Shown: piece after piece, positions 1 through 8,604 of the stretch
Position numbering within the stretch: position 1 is the stretch's first letter
How the letters are laid out: every line of letters begins with the position of its first letter
Notes under the pieces: model-generated
Seen by the model: the letters and a program-made list of their open reading frames with translations, nothing else
Told to the model about the DNA's origin: nothing
Databases searched by the model: none
Assembly (NCBI GenBank): GCA_043811795.1
Contig: JBDRMV010000056.1
Coordinates: 1-24,615, forward strand
DNA: 24,615 nt
Direction: 5' to 3'
Origin: JBDRMV01 sp043811795
GTDB lineage: Bacteria > CG03
Translations under genes and position numbers: made by a program

Positions 1-1
1 A

Positions 2-307
2 AAAATACAGGATGTGAATAAACTGCGGCGGTGGCTTGTAAAAAACGTAAAAGGTTACGGGTTCAAGGAGGCGAGCCATTTCCTGAGAAATATCGGGCGC
101 GGAACGGACCTCGCAATTCTGGACAGGCACATTTTGAAAAATCTGCTCGCCTTAAAAGCGGTAAGGAAAATCCCCGGGCATTTGTCCGCAAAGGATTACC
201 TCTCCATAGAGCGGAAATTTTTGAACCTTTCCCGAAAGATAAAAATACCCGCGGAACATCTTGACCTGCTCCTCTGGTGCAGGGAGACGCACGACATTTT
301 CAAATAG
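2..307 (+). CDS. ogg: N-glycosylase/DNA lyase, archaeal-type 8-oxoguanine glycosylase (Ogg2), 3' end only
   Basis: This is base-excision repair of 8-oxoguanine: it removes the damaged base and nicks the strand by beta-elimination. Only the last 101 codons are inside the window; the reading frame is open to the left edge, so the GTG at 14 is an internal valine codon and not the start. The visible part holds the end of the helix-hairpin-helix element, GYGFKEASHFLRNIG, whose lysine is the expected Schiff-base residue, and the motif AILDRHIL, whose aspartate is the expected catalytic acid. The whole protein should be a little over 200 residues in this family. The Ogg2 type is best known from archaea and scattered bacteria. 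The gene runs towards the DUF4175-like gene on the other strand, with a palindromic repeat between them. The family call is firm; the N-terminal half cannot be judged. Confidence 0.85.
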   Translation, partial: KIQDVNKLRRWLVKNVKGYGFKEASHFLRNIGRGTDLAILDRHILKNLLALKAVRKIPGHLSAKDYLSIERKFLNLSRKIKIPAEHLDLLLWCRETHDIFK

Positions 308-313
308 AGGCCT

Positions 314-413
314 GCCCGCAGGATTGTGCGCCGGAGGCGGGCGAGCCGCAGACGCGAGCGTCTCCGGAAGCGTTTCATCCGCCTTGGCGGGGCAGCTCCG
401 CCGACGACAATGC
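314..413. repeat. Nested palindromic intergenic repeat, copy 1
   Basis: This GC-rich stretch between the two convergent genes is a diverged inverted copy of 5649-5718. Shared blocks, read on this strand, are GCCCGCAGGATTG, CGAGCCGCAGACG, GAGCGTCTCCGGAAG, GGCAGCTCCGCCGACG and CAATGC. Inside it AGACGC (350-355) pairs with GCGTCT (358-363), and an outer ATTGT arm can pair with ACAAT near the right end. Copy 1 carries two short insertions that copy 2 lacks. Because it lies between two gene ends it could also work as a bidirectional terminator, though no T-run follows. Confidence 0.7.
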
Positions 414-430
414 TTACGGCAAAACTTCAG

Positions 431-3400
431 CTATTTGCTGAGCTGGTCGTAGTAATCTTCCAGAAGTTCCCTGTACTTTTCCGGTTTAGGGGTCTTCTTT
501 GCCTTATTCAGTTCTTCCAAAAGACCGTCAAAAAAACTCTGCCTGTTTTCCGGAATTTCAAACGACTGCTCGTTAAACCCGATTGAACCTCCGGCGCCGC
601 CGCCCTGTTTCATAGAAGGCAGAGCGGAAGGGATGGAAGAAGACCCCGAAGGCGACTGCGGAACCTGTTCGTACGAACTCAGCTGTCCCGCCGACTTTTT
701 CAGAAAATAAAGCGCTTTTTCCTGCGCGGCAGCGGCGCTGCCCGGGTCAAGCGACAGCAGAAATTCATGCGATTTCTCCATCTGCCGTCGTGCGTTTTTT
801 ATATCGGAAATAATCTCACCGGGAAACTGAGCGCTTCCGCGGGCACACTCATAAAGTTTCTCCGCAAACTCATCCGTTTTGACGGCGGTTTTGACCTGCT
901 GAGTGGATACTTCCAGAAGAAATTCACTCTCGTCGACGCTGACCCCCGCCACGGCCGTGTCGCTGTAAATTTCAAAAAAATCTCCGAACTGCTTCACGAG
1001 GTCCTCAATTATTGACACCGTGCCTGAACTTAAGGGAACCTTTTTTATCTCCTCAAGATGTTTCCCGGCGCTTTTGAAAGGCGTTTCAAAATCAAGCTGC
1101 TCTTTGGCAAACCTGTCCGTACCGGTCTGTGTTTCTTTGTAAAAATCATAGAGTTTAGCGGAAATCCTGTTTAAGTCGTCTCTGAATTTTCTGTTTCTGT
1201 TCTGCCAGATACTCTGTGCTGACTGACGGATTTCTTCTGCTTTCTGCTTTAAAACGCCGTGTCTTTTCCGCGCGGCTTTTGCCTCTCTTTCGTCGCGGGA
1301 CGAAACGACCGCTTTTGTGCCGGAATAGATTTTTTCCTCTTCTTCTATTATTTCGCCGAGTGTCTCGTCTTTTTTTTCAAACCCCGAAGACATCGGGGGG
1401 ACATCCCCCGACGCCTGTTTTATGAATTCCTGCATCCGGCGAAGTTGCTTCAAAAGATTCTTCGCCTTGTTCAAGGCGTCCTGAATATTTCCGGAAGAGA
1501 GCGCATCCTTCATGTCTTTAAGCGCTGAAACCGCATCGTTAAAATCAAGCGATTTTATGGAATCCGAATTAACGAACTCCTCCGGCAGGTCATTGGGCAT
1601 ATCCTTTACTGTTGCTGCGAGTTCTTTCATGATGTCTCCGATTCTCTTCGTTATCTGAAGGAGTTCCCCCATTTTTTCCGCATCCTGCGAATTGCGGAGA
1701 AAATCATCTATTTTGTCCGCAAGGTCGGTTGACTCCCCGCTCAGATTGTTCAGATTATCCATTGTGCTCCTCTTAAAAATCTCCTCGCTGAGAAGCGTCA
1801 TACGTTCGAGACCCTGTTGAATCTCATCCTGACGGGCAAAGGCATTCTCCAAATCATTTTTCCCGAAGGCCCCTGTCGCCTGCCTCGACAAACGCGCCAT
1901 ATTATCCAGCGAGTCCCTGATACCCTCGTATTCGGAAACATAAAAACTGCCGTAAAGCGGGTCGAGGCGCATTTCGGAAATAAGAGAAGCAGTCAAATCG
2001 GAAAGCTTTGAAAGTTCTTTCTCTATTCCGTTCTGTTTTTTAATTAACTCCCCGCAGGTCCAGTCCTTGCGGCCGCTGTTAAGTTTTGACTGGCTCATAT
2101 ACTGCCGGAAAATTTCCTCTTTGATGGCGCGTTCCTTATTAAGCCCTTCCCTGCGGGAAAAAAGAAAATCCTTCAATTCCACCGAAAAGTGTCCGCTTTC
2201 TCCTTTGTTTCCGCTGCGGTCTTCCGCCTCCGCCCAGATTTCAAGAAAATCTCCGGGATTCAAAAGCCCTGAAATCTTAAAGAGATAATTTCCCTTCTCT
2301 TCCTTTGAATAGCCCGAATAAAGTTCTGTCTTTTTCTGCTCTCCCGCATTTTTTCTGAAAATGAGAAACACGCGGGTCACCCCGAAATCGTCCGAGGCGC
2401 GCCAGAGAATCGGGACTTCACTGAACCTGTCGGAAACGACGAGGTCCGTCTGCGGTGAAACAATTGACGCCTGAGGTTCCATGTCTTCCGTAATTTCAAC
2501 CGGCCAGTGAACGGGTCCTGTTGACTCAAGGCCGTCCCCTGAAACCAGTTCGACACGCCAACTGCCGATGCCCTCAACCATAAAACTGCCTGCTCCTTTT
2601 TTCCCAAAAATTTTCAGTCTATTTTTTTTAACCGCCGCCCCGCTGACAACAACAATTTTTCCGCTTTTCAGTTTTACGGAAGATACGATTTTAACGTCAA
2701 CCCGCGTTCCTTTAAATGCCGAAATCCCCCCATAGGATGTTTCCTGCTTTTCAAGATTCAGATATTCGGGAAAATTCAAGGTCAGCGTCCGGCTCACAAC
2801 CTCCGGACGTTCCAAAAACCTGATGTTACAGTCGGGGGTTTTCAAATCCTTCCACTTAAATCTCACCGAAAACGGTCTCAGACACTCCGCAATCTCAAAA
2901 TAAAAATGCCCGGGCTTTTTTTCCAAATTTCTCTCAGCCCAGTAATCGTCTGCAAACCGCATAAAAATTTCCGGTATAACACCCTCCGCCGGATAAACCG
3001 AAGCGCTCCATTTTTCCCCTTTTACCGCAATTTTTTTCATTTCAATTCTTACGAAATCCGTAATATTCTTCTGCCGCGGAAAAATAATCCTCAAAGCGCT
3101 TGGCCGGTTCAAAAAGAGGATGAAGAACGAAAAAGTAAAAATTAAAATTTGTCTTATATCAATCTTAAAAAAATTTCCGGGGCTGAATTTTTCAAGAACC
3201 CCAAAACCTTTTTTAACTTCTTCGTCAATTAATTCCCCTGAAATCCCGATAGAAACAAGTTTATTTCTGCAAAGGCATAATTCGCAGGCGGTTAAGACAT
3301 CTCTGCCAATCCGCCCGCACAGACCCCTGATACCTTCTCTCCAAACAAAAAAAACGCTTTTAACGCCTTGGAAGACCGCGAAAAGCGCGGACGAGACCAG

Positions 3401-3589
3401 AATCATTTTTCTGGCGGGAAAATCCATCGGGAAAACAAGGTCAACCAGAGAAAACAACGCCGAAAGCCCCGCAAAAACCCACAATGCCTTCAGAGCCCCC
3501 GCGGAAACATCAAAAGTTAACTTTATGATATGAAGCCGGCGCAGACGCCTCATGAACTTATCCCCCGCCGGACAACCCCTGTCTGTCAT
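431..3589 (-). CDS. DUF4175-like large membrane protein with long coiled-coil region
   Basis: About 1050 residues. Near the N-terminus are two closely spaced membrane segments (around LWVFAGLSALFSLVDLVF and ILVSSALFAVFQGVKSVFF) and a third near residue 150 (ILIFTFSFFILFL). A beta-rich, Ig-like extracytoplasmic stretch follows, with a DDFGVTRVFL motif of the kind seen in DUF4175-like proteins. The second half is charged, helical and coiled-coil-like, rich in K, E, Q and S, and ends in a low-complexity P/S/G stretch. The enzymatic role, if any, is unknown; such proteins accompany VWA and MoxR-type membrane modules. I chose the ATG at 3589 because it overlaps the stop of the upstream VWA gene as ATGA and has GGAGG about 11 bases before it; an ATG at 3610 would add seven residues. 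The cluster membership is firm, the family name moderately so. Confidence 0.7.
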   Translation of the reverse strand: MTDRGCPAGDKFMRRLRRLHIIKLTFDVSAGALKALWVFAGLSALFSLVDLVFPMDFPARKMILVSSALFAVFQGVKSVFFVWREGIRGLCGRIGRDVLTACELCLCRNKLVSIGISGELIDEEVKKGFGVLEKFSPGNFFKIDIRQILIFTFSFFILFLNRPSALRIIFPRQKNITDFVRIEMKKIAVKGEKWSASVYPAEGVIPEIFMRFADDYWAERNLEKKPGHFYFEIAECLRPFSVRFKWKDLKTPDCNIRFLERPEVVSRTLTLNFPEYLNLEKQETSYGGISAFKGTRVDVKIVSSVKLKSGKIVVVSGAAVKKNRLKIFGKKGAGSFMVEGIGSWRVELVSGDGLESTGPVHWPVEITEDMEPQASIVSPQTDLVVSDRFSEVPILWRASDDFGVTRVFLIFRKNAGEQKKTELYSGYSKEEKGNYLFKISGLLNPGDFLEIWAEAEDRSGNKGESGHFSVELKDFLFSRREGLNKERAIKEEIFRQYMSQSKLNSGRKDWTCGELIKKQNGIEKELSKLSDLTASLISEMRLDPLYGSFYVSEYEGIRDSLDNMARLSRQATGAFGKNDLENAFARQDEIQQGLERMTLLSEEIFKRSTMDNLNNLSGESTDLADKIDDFLRNSQDAEKMGELLQITKRIGDIMKELAATVKDMPNDLPEEFVNSDSIKSLDFNDAVSALKDMKDALSSGNIQDALNKAKNLLKQLRRMQEFIKQASGDVPPMSSGFEKKDETLGEIIEEEEKIYSGTKAVVSSRDEREAKAARKRHGVLKQKAEEIRQSAQSIWQNRNRKFRDDLNRISAKLYDFYKETQTGTDRFAKEQLDFETPFKSAGKHLEEIKKVPLSSGTVSIIEDLVKQFGDFFEIYSDTAVAGVSVDESEFLLEVSTQQVKTAVKTDEFAEKLYECARGSAQFPGEIISDIKNARRQMEKSHEFLLSLDPGSAAAAQEKALYFLKKSAGQLSSYEQVPQSPSGSSSIPSALPSMKQGGGAGGSIGFNEQSFEIPENRQSFFDGLLEELNKAKKTPKPEKYRELLEDYYDQLSK

Positions 3590-5589
3590 TTCAGATTTTC
3601 CCTCCACCATAAAGCCGCCGTCGCAAAAACAAGAACAATCATAAAATATGGGCTGCGCGCTGGAAAAAACCGGTTTACGCTTTTACTTCCCGCTGGCAGC
3701 AAACTCCTCTCGTAATCTCTGTACTCCACAAATTTTCCGCCCGAAATCGAGGAAATATTTTCCAGCATTTTAAAATTGCTTCTCGTATTCAAATCCTCTA
3801 TCTTCTCCCCCGTTACCTTAAACAAAAACACCTTCCGCGCGCGGAGGCGGCCGTCTTTGGAGACCTCTATAACGATTCTGTGCTCCCCTTTTTCAAAAAC
3901 ATCTTTGGAAATGTTAAACCTGTTTGCGCTTTCCATCACCGGACTTATATATGAAACACCGGCGGGCGAAAAATGCTTAACGGTAATCTGCCCGCCTGAG
4001 ACCTTAACCGACAATTTCACACGTTCTCCTATCGCATAACTTTTCCTGCCCGCAACCGATATCTCCTCCAATAACGGCGATTTAGTAAGCCATGCGAAAC
4101 AGTTCCTGAAAAACTCCTGATAAAAATAACCCGTTTCCACATTGCCGAAAAACAATTTCCACAGACCGTTGGTAAGAATAACCATAACCCTCCCTTCGCC
4201 GGCAGGCCGGGCAAAACAAACGGGCGCACCGCCTGCGGTTTTCAGCAAAACGGAGGCGTCTGACGGAGCCGCCGCTATTTTATTCATGCCTTCAATTCCC
4301 GCGAGCGAAAGAGCGGGCAGCCCCGCAATCAAAGAAGTTACGGGATGAGAAACGTCCGCCTTGATAAAAAATTGTCCGGCATCATATCCGCTTTCCCCGG
4401 CCGGCGGGATGTTTAAAATTCCGCCCAGGGGGCTTGAAATATAGTTACCGTTCTTAAAAACGTTTTCCCCTCCTATGAGCAAAAAAGCGCCGCCTTTTCT
4501 TACGTGCTCCGCAAGAAGATTCAAGTGCTGCTCCGGGATAAATCTCGTATAGTCGAAATTCAGCAGTATCACAATGTCGTAATTTACGATGTCCTTAAGA
4601 AAAATCTCCTGGACGGGAAATGGAATCAGCGAGAGTTTGTTCTCCGGAAACGGGATATAGTCCTCAGGGTTTCTCAGTATGACAAAGGATGTTAAATCAA
4701 TTTTCGGACTGGACTTTATAAAAGCGCGTATATTCCTGTACTCCCAGCCGGGGCGGCCGCTTATGAAAAGAACTTTTATCTTTGATTTGAATACCGGCAT
4801 CCTGAAAATTTCCGAAGAGTTCGATTGTGCCCCTTTAGATAATGCTTCCACGGTATATTTTACTTTCTCGCCCGCAACGTTCGGTATAAAACTTACGGAC
4901 ATCTCTTTCTCAAACTCATCCGGAGCGAATATTCCCTGCTGCTCGCTTATGATACTGCCTTTTTCCCGCACCAGAATTTTGAAGTTTCCGACCTCGCCGC
5001 TTCGGCTTATTTTTATTTTAATTTCGTCGGAGGAGCCCTGAAAACCCTGCCCGGGATAACTCAAAATTTTCAGCAACAGGCCGGGCCCAGATGATTTGCC
5101 GAACCCGGCGGAAAAAACAGGCCGTGAAAAAAGGTAATCCGCTGATTTATTCTCCCGTCCGTCGGAAAGAACCAGAAGCGACGCATTTTCCGGCAGCCCT
5201 GCAGAAATTTCCGAGATGCATCCGTTTATGTCGGTTGCATCATCCCGCGCGGGGCAGGAAAAAAACTCTTTCTCATCCACGGGTCTGTATCCGTTCCCGA
5301 ATACGAAGAATGAAACGAGAAAATGTTTTTTCAGCCATTTTAAATTATCCCTGACAAGTTTTTTCGCACTGTCAAGCCGCGTCCCCCCGCAGTCGGCGAC
5401 ACTCATGCTTGAGGAAACATCCATACAAACCGCAAGCGGAAGAACGGATGTTCCACCTTTCTTTTCAAAAACAGGATTGACTATCAGCAAAAAACAGAGA
5501 ATAAGAAAGAAACCGGAAAAAATGTTTAATCCCCGCCGCACCGTAAAAAACAACAGCACAACGAAAATAAGAAGAGCTGCTTCTTTCAT
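3586..5589 (-). CDS. VWA and glutamine-amidotransferase-like membrane protein (Bat-like)
   Basis: This is a 667-residue membrane protein. Two hydrophobic segments lie at about residues 5-17 and 22-38, followed by a von Willebrand A domain with an apparently complete metal site: D57-V-S59-S-S61, T119 and the SDG at 142-144. After a beta-rich linker comes a class-I glutamine-amidotransferase-like fold beginning KVLFISGRPGWEYRNI and containing GGAFLLIGGENVF. No catalytic Cys-His pair is evident there, so it is probably a binding domain. A further beta domain and one C-terminal membrane helix (FMIVLVFATAALWW) follow. This architecture is typical of proteins placed next to MoxR ATPases and DUF58 proteins, thought to assemble or mature envelope complexes; neither partner is in the window. 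It overlaps the DUF4175-like gene and is presumably co-transcribed with it. No function has been shown. Confidence 0.82.
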   Translation of the reverse strand: MKEAALLIFVVLLFFTVRRGLNIFSGFFLILCFLLIVNPVFEKKGGTSVLPLAVCMDVSSSMSVADCGGTRLDSAKKLVRDNLKWLKKHFLVSFFVFGNGYRPVDEKEFFSCPARDDATDINGCISEISAGLPENASLLVLSDGRENKSADYLFSRPVFSAGFGKSSGPGLLLKILSYPGQGFQGSSDEIKIKISRSGEVGNFKILVREKGSIISEQQGIFAPDEFEKEMSVSFIPNVAGEKVKYTVEALSKGAQSNSSEIFRMPVFKSKIKVLFISGRPGWEYRNIRAFIKSSPKIDLTSFVILRNPEDYIPFPENKLSLIPFPVQEIFLKDIVNYDIVILLNFDYTRFIPEQHLNLLAEHVRKGGAFLLIGGENVFKNGNYISSPLGGILNIPPAGESGYDAGQFFIKADVSHPVTSLIAGLPALSLAGIEGMNKIAAAPSDASVLLKTAGGAPVCFARPAGEGRVMVILTNGLWKLFFGNVETGYFYQEFFRNCFAWLTKSPLLEEISVAGRKSYAIGERVKLSVKVSGGQITVKHFSPAGVSYISPVMESANRFNISKDVFEKGEHRIVIEVSKDGRLRARKVFLFKVTGEKIEDLNTRSNFKMLENISSISGGKFVEYRDYERSLLPAGSKSVNRFFPARSPYFMIVLVFATAALWWRENLK

Positions 5590-5648
5590 CTTTGTTTACG
5601 CTTGTATCCCATAAAGGCGTCTTTCAGTCGCGCCCAAACCGCTCGCGG

Positions 5649-5718
5649 GCATTGCCGTCGGCGGAGCTGCCTTCCGGAGACGCTCACGTCTGCGGCTCGC
5701 TCCGGCAATCCTGCGGGC
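5649..5718. repeat. Nested palindromic intergenic repeat, copy 2 (inverted relative to copy 1)
   Basis: This 70-base element sits in the 247-base gap before the VWA gene. ATTGCCG (5651-5657) can pair with CGGCAAT (5703-5709), CCGGAG (5674-5679) with CTCCGG (5700-5705), and AGACG (5678-5682) with CGTCT (5687-5691). It matches 314-413 in inverted orientation. The outer arm differs between copies (ATTGCCG/CGGCAAT here, ATTGT/ACAAT there), so the pairing is kept while the sequence changes. It resembles dispersed REP-like elements, or a structured RNA segment of the operon transcript. Confidence 0.72.
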
Positions 5719-5739
5719 ATACTGCCAAACTCCTCGGAT

Positions 5740-5753
5740 TGACGGCTCCGTCA
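5740..5753. repeat. Short perfect hairpin TGACGG-CT-CCGTCA
   Basis: This is a perfect 6-base-pair inverted repeat with a 2-base loop in the gap between the DUF4159 and VWA genes, about 20 bases from repeat copy 2. It may be part of the same mobile or structured unit. There is no T-run, so it is not a standard terminator. Confidence 0.45.
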
Positions 5754-5836
5754 GACACCATCCGCCGCCTTGCAGTCGCTCACACAGCTCGCTTTATCTT
5801 CTCCGTAATCTGCGCAACGTAAGATTCTGAATCGGT

Positions 5837-6574
5837 TTACCACGATTTAAGCTTTCTTTCAATAAATTCCTTGTGAATAATATCCTGTTTGTAAGAGCCC
5901 GTAAGCGAGTACATTATCAGGTTGACCGTCAGTTTCACCGCCTCCATCCGCTGCGGTTCGCCGCCAGGGCCGCACCGGTAAAGAAACCGACCGAGGGTAT
6001 CTTTCGCCCATGCTCCCATCAGATCATTCCTTGAATATATTATCAGCCATCTGCCGTCTTTCTTTACGCCGTAAAGGTACGGGCTTACGACGAGGCGGCC
6101 AGCCACTTTCGGCCTAAGGTAAAACGATTTGAAAATAACATCTTCCTGCGGAATTTTTTCAAGAACACTGCCGGGAAAAATCTGCCCGGCAAAGGCGCTC
6201 ACGGAAACATAAAAATCCTCAAGACCGAAATTCTCCGCCTCATCAATCAGAAGGAGCCCTCCCGAATTGAGATGCCTTGAAAAAAAACCGATTTCTTCTT
6301 TGGTAAAATCCGGGAGGGAACCCTTTGCCGCCAGGTATAAGAAAGGATATCCGAAAATATCCTTCCCGACTTCCACTTCCACTGCCGAGCCGTCAGGGTC
6401 TATCGACGTTGTCGACGTTATAAACCTTAATGCATTTTCATAAGAGGTGGGATGCGGGTTGTAAAACCCGCCGTGTTTTATAACACAGAACTGAAACCTG
6501 TCACCGTATGCAAAAAGCAAATTAGCGAGCAGTAAGTGGTAAGCGGTAAGCAGTAAGAATTTATTTTTCTTCAT
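5837..6574 (-). CDS. DUF4159 domain-containing secreted protein
   Basis: This protein has 245 residues. It begins MKKNKFLLLT and continues with a hydrophobic segment to about residue 22, a signal peptide ending near FAYG. The rest matches the DUF4159 pattern: RFQFCVIKHGGFYNPHP near the start, then SYENALRFI, DIFGYPFLYLA at 72-82, and LNSGGLLLIDEAE at 102-114. The family is uncharacterised; it has an amidotransferase-like fold and accompanies VWA, DUF58 and MoxR genes. The start ATG lies 14 bases inside the end of the DUF2723 gene, which suggests translational coupling. Its signal peptide is encoded by four 7-base repeats, so slippage would shift the frame. Repeat copy 2 separates it from the VWA gene downstream, which could uncouple expression of the two halves of the module. 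Confidence 0.8.
   Translation of the reverse strand: MKKNKFLLLTAYHLLLANLLFAYGDRFQFCVIKHGGFYNPHPTSYENALRFITSTTSIDPDGSAVEVEVGKDIFGYPFLYLAAKGSLPDFTKEEIGFFSRHLNSGGLLLIDEAENFGLEDFYVSVSAFAGQIFPGSVLEKIPQEDVIFKSFYLRPKVAGRLVVSPYLYGVKKDGRWLIIYSRNDLMGAWAKDTLGRFLYRCGPGGEPQRMEAVKLTVNLIMYSLTGSYKQDIIHKEFIERKLKSW
6530..6557. repeat. Four tandem heptanucleotide units inside the DUF4159 signal-peptide coding region
   Basis: On the + strand the units are CAGTAAG, TGGTAAG, CGGTAAG and CAGTAAG, directly abutting. On the coding strand they give LLLTAYHLLL. The unit length is not a multiple of three, so gain or loss of one unit changes the reading frame and would switch the gene off. Confidence 0.85.
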
Positions 6575-8570
6575 TCATTTTACCGCGGGCAAGAGCAAGG
6601 TTGAATTTCAGATTTCCGTCCTGCGGGTTTATAGCGAGACCCTTCTGAAAAAATTCAGCAGCAGTTAAAAAATTTCCGCCGTTTAACTCTATCAGGCCGA
6701 TTTCGTTAAATACTCTGAAATTAAAGGGATTTAATTTAAGAGAATTCTCAAAAGCCGCGCGGGCTTCGGTATTCTTATTCGCTTTCTTAAGCGCAAGACC
6801 GAGATTGTAAAATCTCACGTCATCCTTTTCAACTTTCAGAGCTTCTTCAAAATGCCCTGCAGACGCCGCGTAATTTTTTTCGTAGAAAAGGAGAACGCCG
6901 AGGTTGTTGTGCGTCTCCGCGAGGTTCGGATTTATCCGAAGAGATTTTCTGTAACATTCTTTCGCCAAATCCCGCTCTCCGAGAGCAATCCACACGGGCC
7001 CGAGATTTGTAAGAAGCCATCCGATATCGCGCCCCTCGAAAGCGCAAATCCGGGCGGTATCCTTATCGGGGTTCCTCAAAAGTTTAAAATAATAGAAAAG
7101 AACTTCAAGAGAACGTACTCTGTAATTCTGCGAATTTTCAAGCCGCCAGAAAACGTCCTCTTTCTTTTCCGCCTCATCCGTCCATAAAAGATTGCGGATT
7201 TTATAGCCGGGCAGCGGAATCTGGGAATCCGAAAAAGCAAAAAAACACTTTTTGCTCTTCCGCCGGTAGAACCTCATCTTTGCGGCATTTTTCTCAAGGG
7301 GGGACATTTTTTTAAGCCCTTTCCCGTAAACCGCAGGAAAAACCGCTCCGTAATAAGTATAAATTTCAGGCGTTCTTACGCCCTGCGCCCATTTTTTATA
7401 GGCAAGAGCGAATATCAAGTCATCGCCGACGGCGCCTTTTTCAACAATCAGTTCCGCCCAGGGAGGAACGTCTCTCAAAACGGAATCCGTCATATCCGAA
7501 AGAGAGAAAAAATTCCTGAGCGAGTGGCTCGGAATTGCAAAAACAAATGCCGAGGCTGCCACCGTAACCAGTACGCCGAGAAGTTTCCTAAATCCGAAAC
7601 CGCGGAAAACCTCCTCGAAAAGAATAACCGCGCACAGCGCAGGCAGCAGAAAAAATCTTTCCATAATGGCTTCCAGAAAAAGAAAGTTCGCGGAAGAAAG
7701 ACCCGATATAAGATAGAAAAACGGTCCCGTGAAAAGAAACGAAATAAAAAGAAAATGACCGAATTCATTATGCTTTTTTATTTTCAGGAGATAAGCAACA
7801 GGCGCAACGAGAAAAATAAACCCGAAAAATTTGAAACCGATTCTTGCCCAATCCAGAAGAGCAAGCGGTGAAACCGAGTACTGCCCGCCGTGCAAAGCAA
7901 AAGTTCCGTAGTCCCTGCGCGAGAGCACCCTCATAAGGGCAGCTAAATTATGCGGGTTGCCCCAGTTCAGGGCAGCCCCCGCATGAGCTCTGACAATCAG
8001 AAAAAAATTTGCCGAAAAACCCAGAAGAGAAAGAACAGTCAGATAAATAATGAACTTTGTGTTAAGCAGTTTTCTGCGCGCGAGAAGAAACAGCACCGCC
8101 GGCGTAATCAGAATCAGCGTCTGGTGGTTGGCAAGACCGAGCCCGAAAACAAAAGAAGCGGCGAGTGTTTTTTTACGGGTCTTACCCGCTAAAAGACAGA
8201 TAATAACCGCCGCAAAAAGAATATTAAGAGTAAAGACCTCACAGGCAAGGGATGAACGGAAAACAAGAGGCGAAAGCGCAAAATAAACAATCGTCGGGAT
8301 TTTCAAAAACCGCGAAACCAGCAAAAGAGAAATGAAAACAAAAAAAGCATTGGCAAAATTTGCTCTGTAGGCGGGGTTCGCATACGGGAAAAGCCGCCCG
8401 GCGGCGTTTGTTATTATCGTAAAGACGGGATACCCCGGCGGGTGCGCCACTCCGAGGGTCGTCGCAGCCGTAATGAGTTCGGGAGAATCCCCGACAAATA
8501 TTGACGGGGAAAGGTTAAACACATACACGCACAGCGCTAAGAATGCAATTATCAGGGGGATTTTCTTCAC
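6561..8570 (-). CDS. DUF2723 membrane glycosyltransferase-like protein with C-terminal TPR repeats
   Basis: About 669 residues. The N-terminal two thirds are polytopic, and the first loop carries GDSPELITAA (D28 and E31) and VAHPPGYP (42-48), the signature of DUF2723 proteins related to the PMT/ArnT (GT-C) fold of lipid-linked sugar transferases. The C-terminal part has about four TPR units, for example LAETHNNLGVLLFYEKNY and FNFRVFNEIGLIELNGGNF, likely a protein-binding platform. I start at the GTG at 8570 (MKKIPLIIAF...) because a TATAAT box lies six bases before it and a longer reading would run into the divergent promoter and gene. It is the first gene of the - strand surface module and overlaps the DUF4159 gene. 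O-glycosylation of surface proteins is a fair guess; the donor and acceptor are unknown. Confidence 0.82.
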   Translation of the reverse strand: MKKIPLIIAFLALCVYVFNLSPSIFVGDSPELITAATTLGVAHPPGYPVFTIITNAAGRLFPYANPAYRANFANAFFVFISLLLVSRFLKIPTIVYFALSPLVFRSSLACEVFTLNILFAAVIICLLAGKTRKKTLAASFVFGLGLANHQTLILITPAVLFLLARRKLLNTKFIIYLTVLSLLGFSANFFLIVRAHAGAALNWGNPHNLAALMRVLSRRDYGTFALHGGQYSVSPLALLDWARIGFKFFGFIFLVAPVAYLLKIKKHNEFGHFLFISFLFTGPFFYLISGLSSANFLFLEAIMERFFLLPALCAVILFEEVFRGFGFRKLLGVLVTVAASAFVFAIPSHSLRNFFSLSDMTDSVLRDVPPWAELIVEKGAVGDDLIFALAYKKWAQGVRTPEIYTYYGAVFPAVYGKGLKKMSPLEKNAAKMRFYRRKSKKCFFAFSDSQIPLPGYKIRNLLWTDEAEKKEDVFWRLENSQNYRVRSLEVLFYYFKLLRNPDKDTARICAFEGRDIGWLLTNLGPVWIALGERDLAKECYRKSLRINPNLAETHNNLGVLLFYEKNYAASAGHFEEALKVEKDDVRFYNLGLALKKANKNTEARAAFENSLKLNPFNFRVFNEIGLIELNGGNFLTAAEFFQKGLAINPQDGNLKFNLALARGKMNEEK

Positions 8571-8576
8571 AAAAAC

Positions 8577-8582
8577 ATTATA
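8577..8582 (-). promoter_or_regulatory. Perfect -10 box (TATAAT) for the DUF2723 gene, likely leaderless
   Basis: TATAAT is preceded by TTTTG, and the GTG start codon follows after six bases. Transcription would then begin at or within one or two bases of the GTG. I see no Shine-Dalgarno sequence and no good -35 box at 16-18 bases. Confidence 0.55.
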
Positions 8583-8604
8583 CAAAATTTTTCGGGTGCG
8601 TTGT

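Noticed and set aside
326..586. Open frames across the GC-rich repeat at 314-413
   Set aside because: They arise from the palindromic repeat and the antisense of the DUF4175-like gene; no ribosome site and no conserved product.
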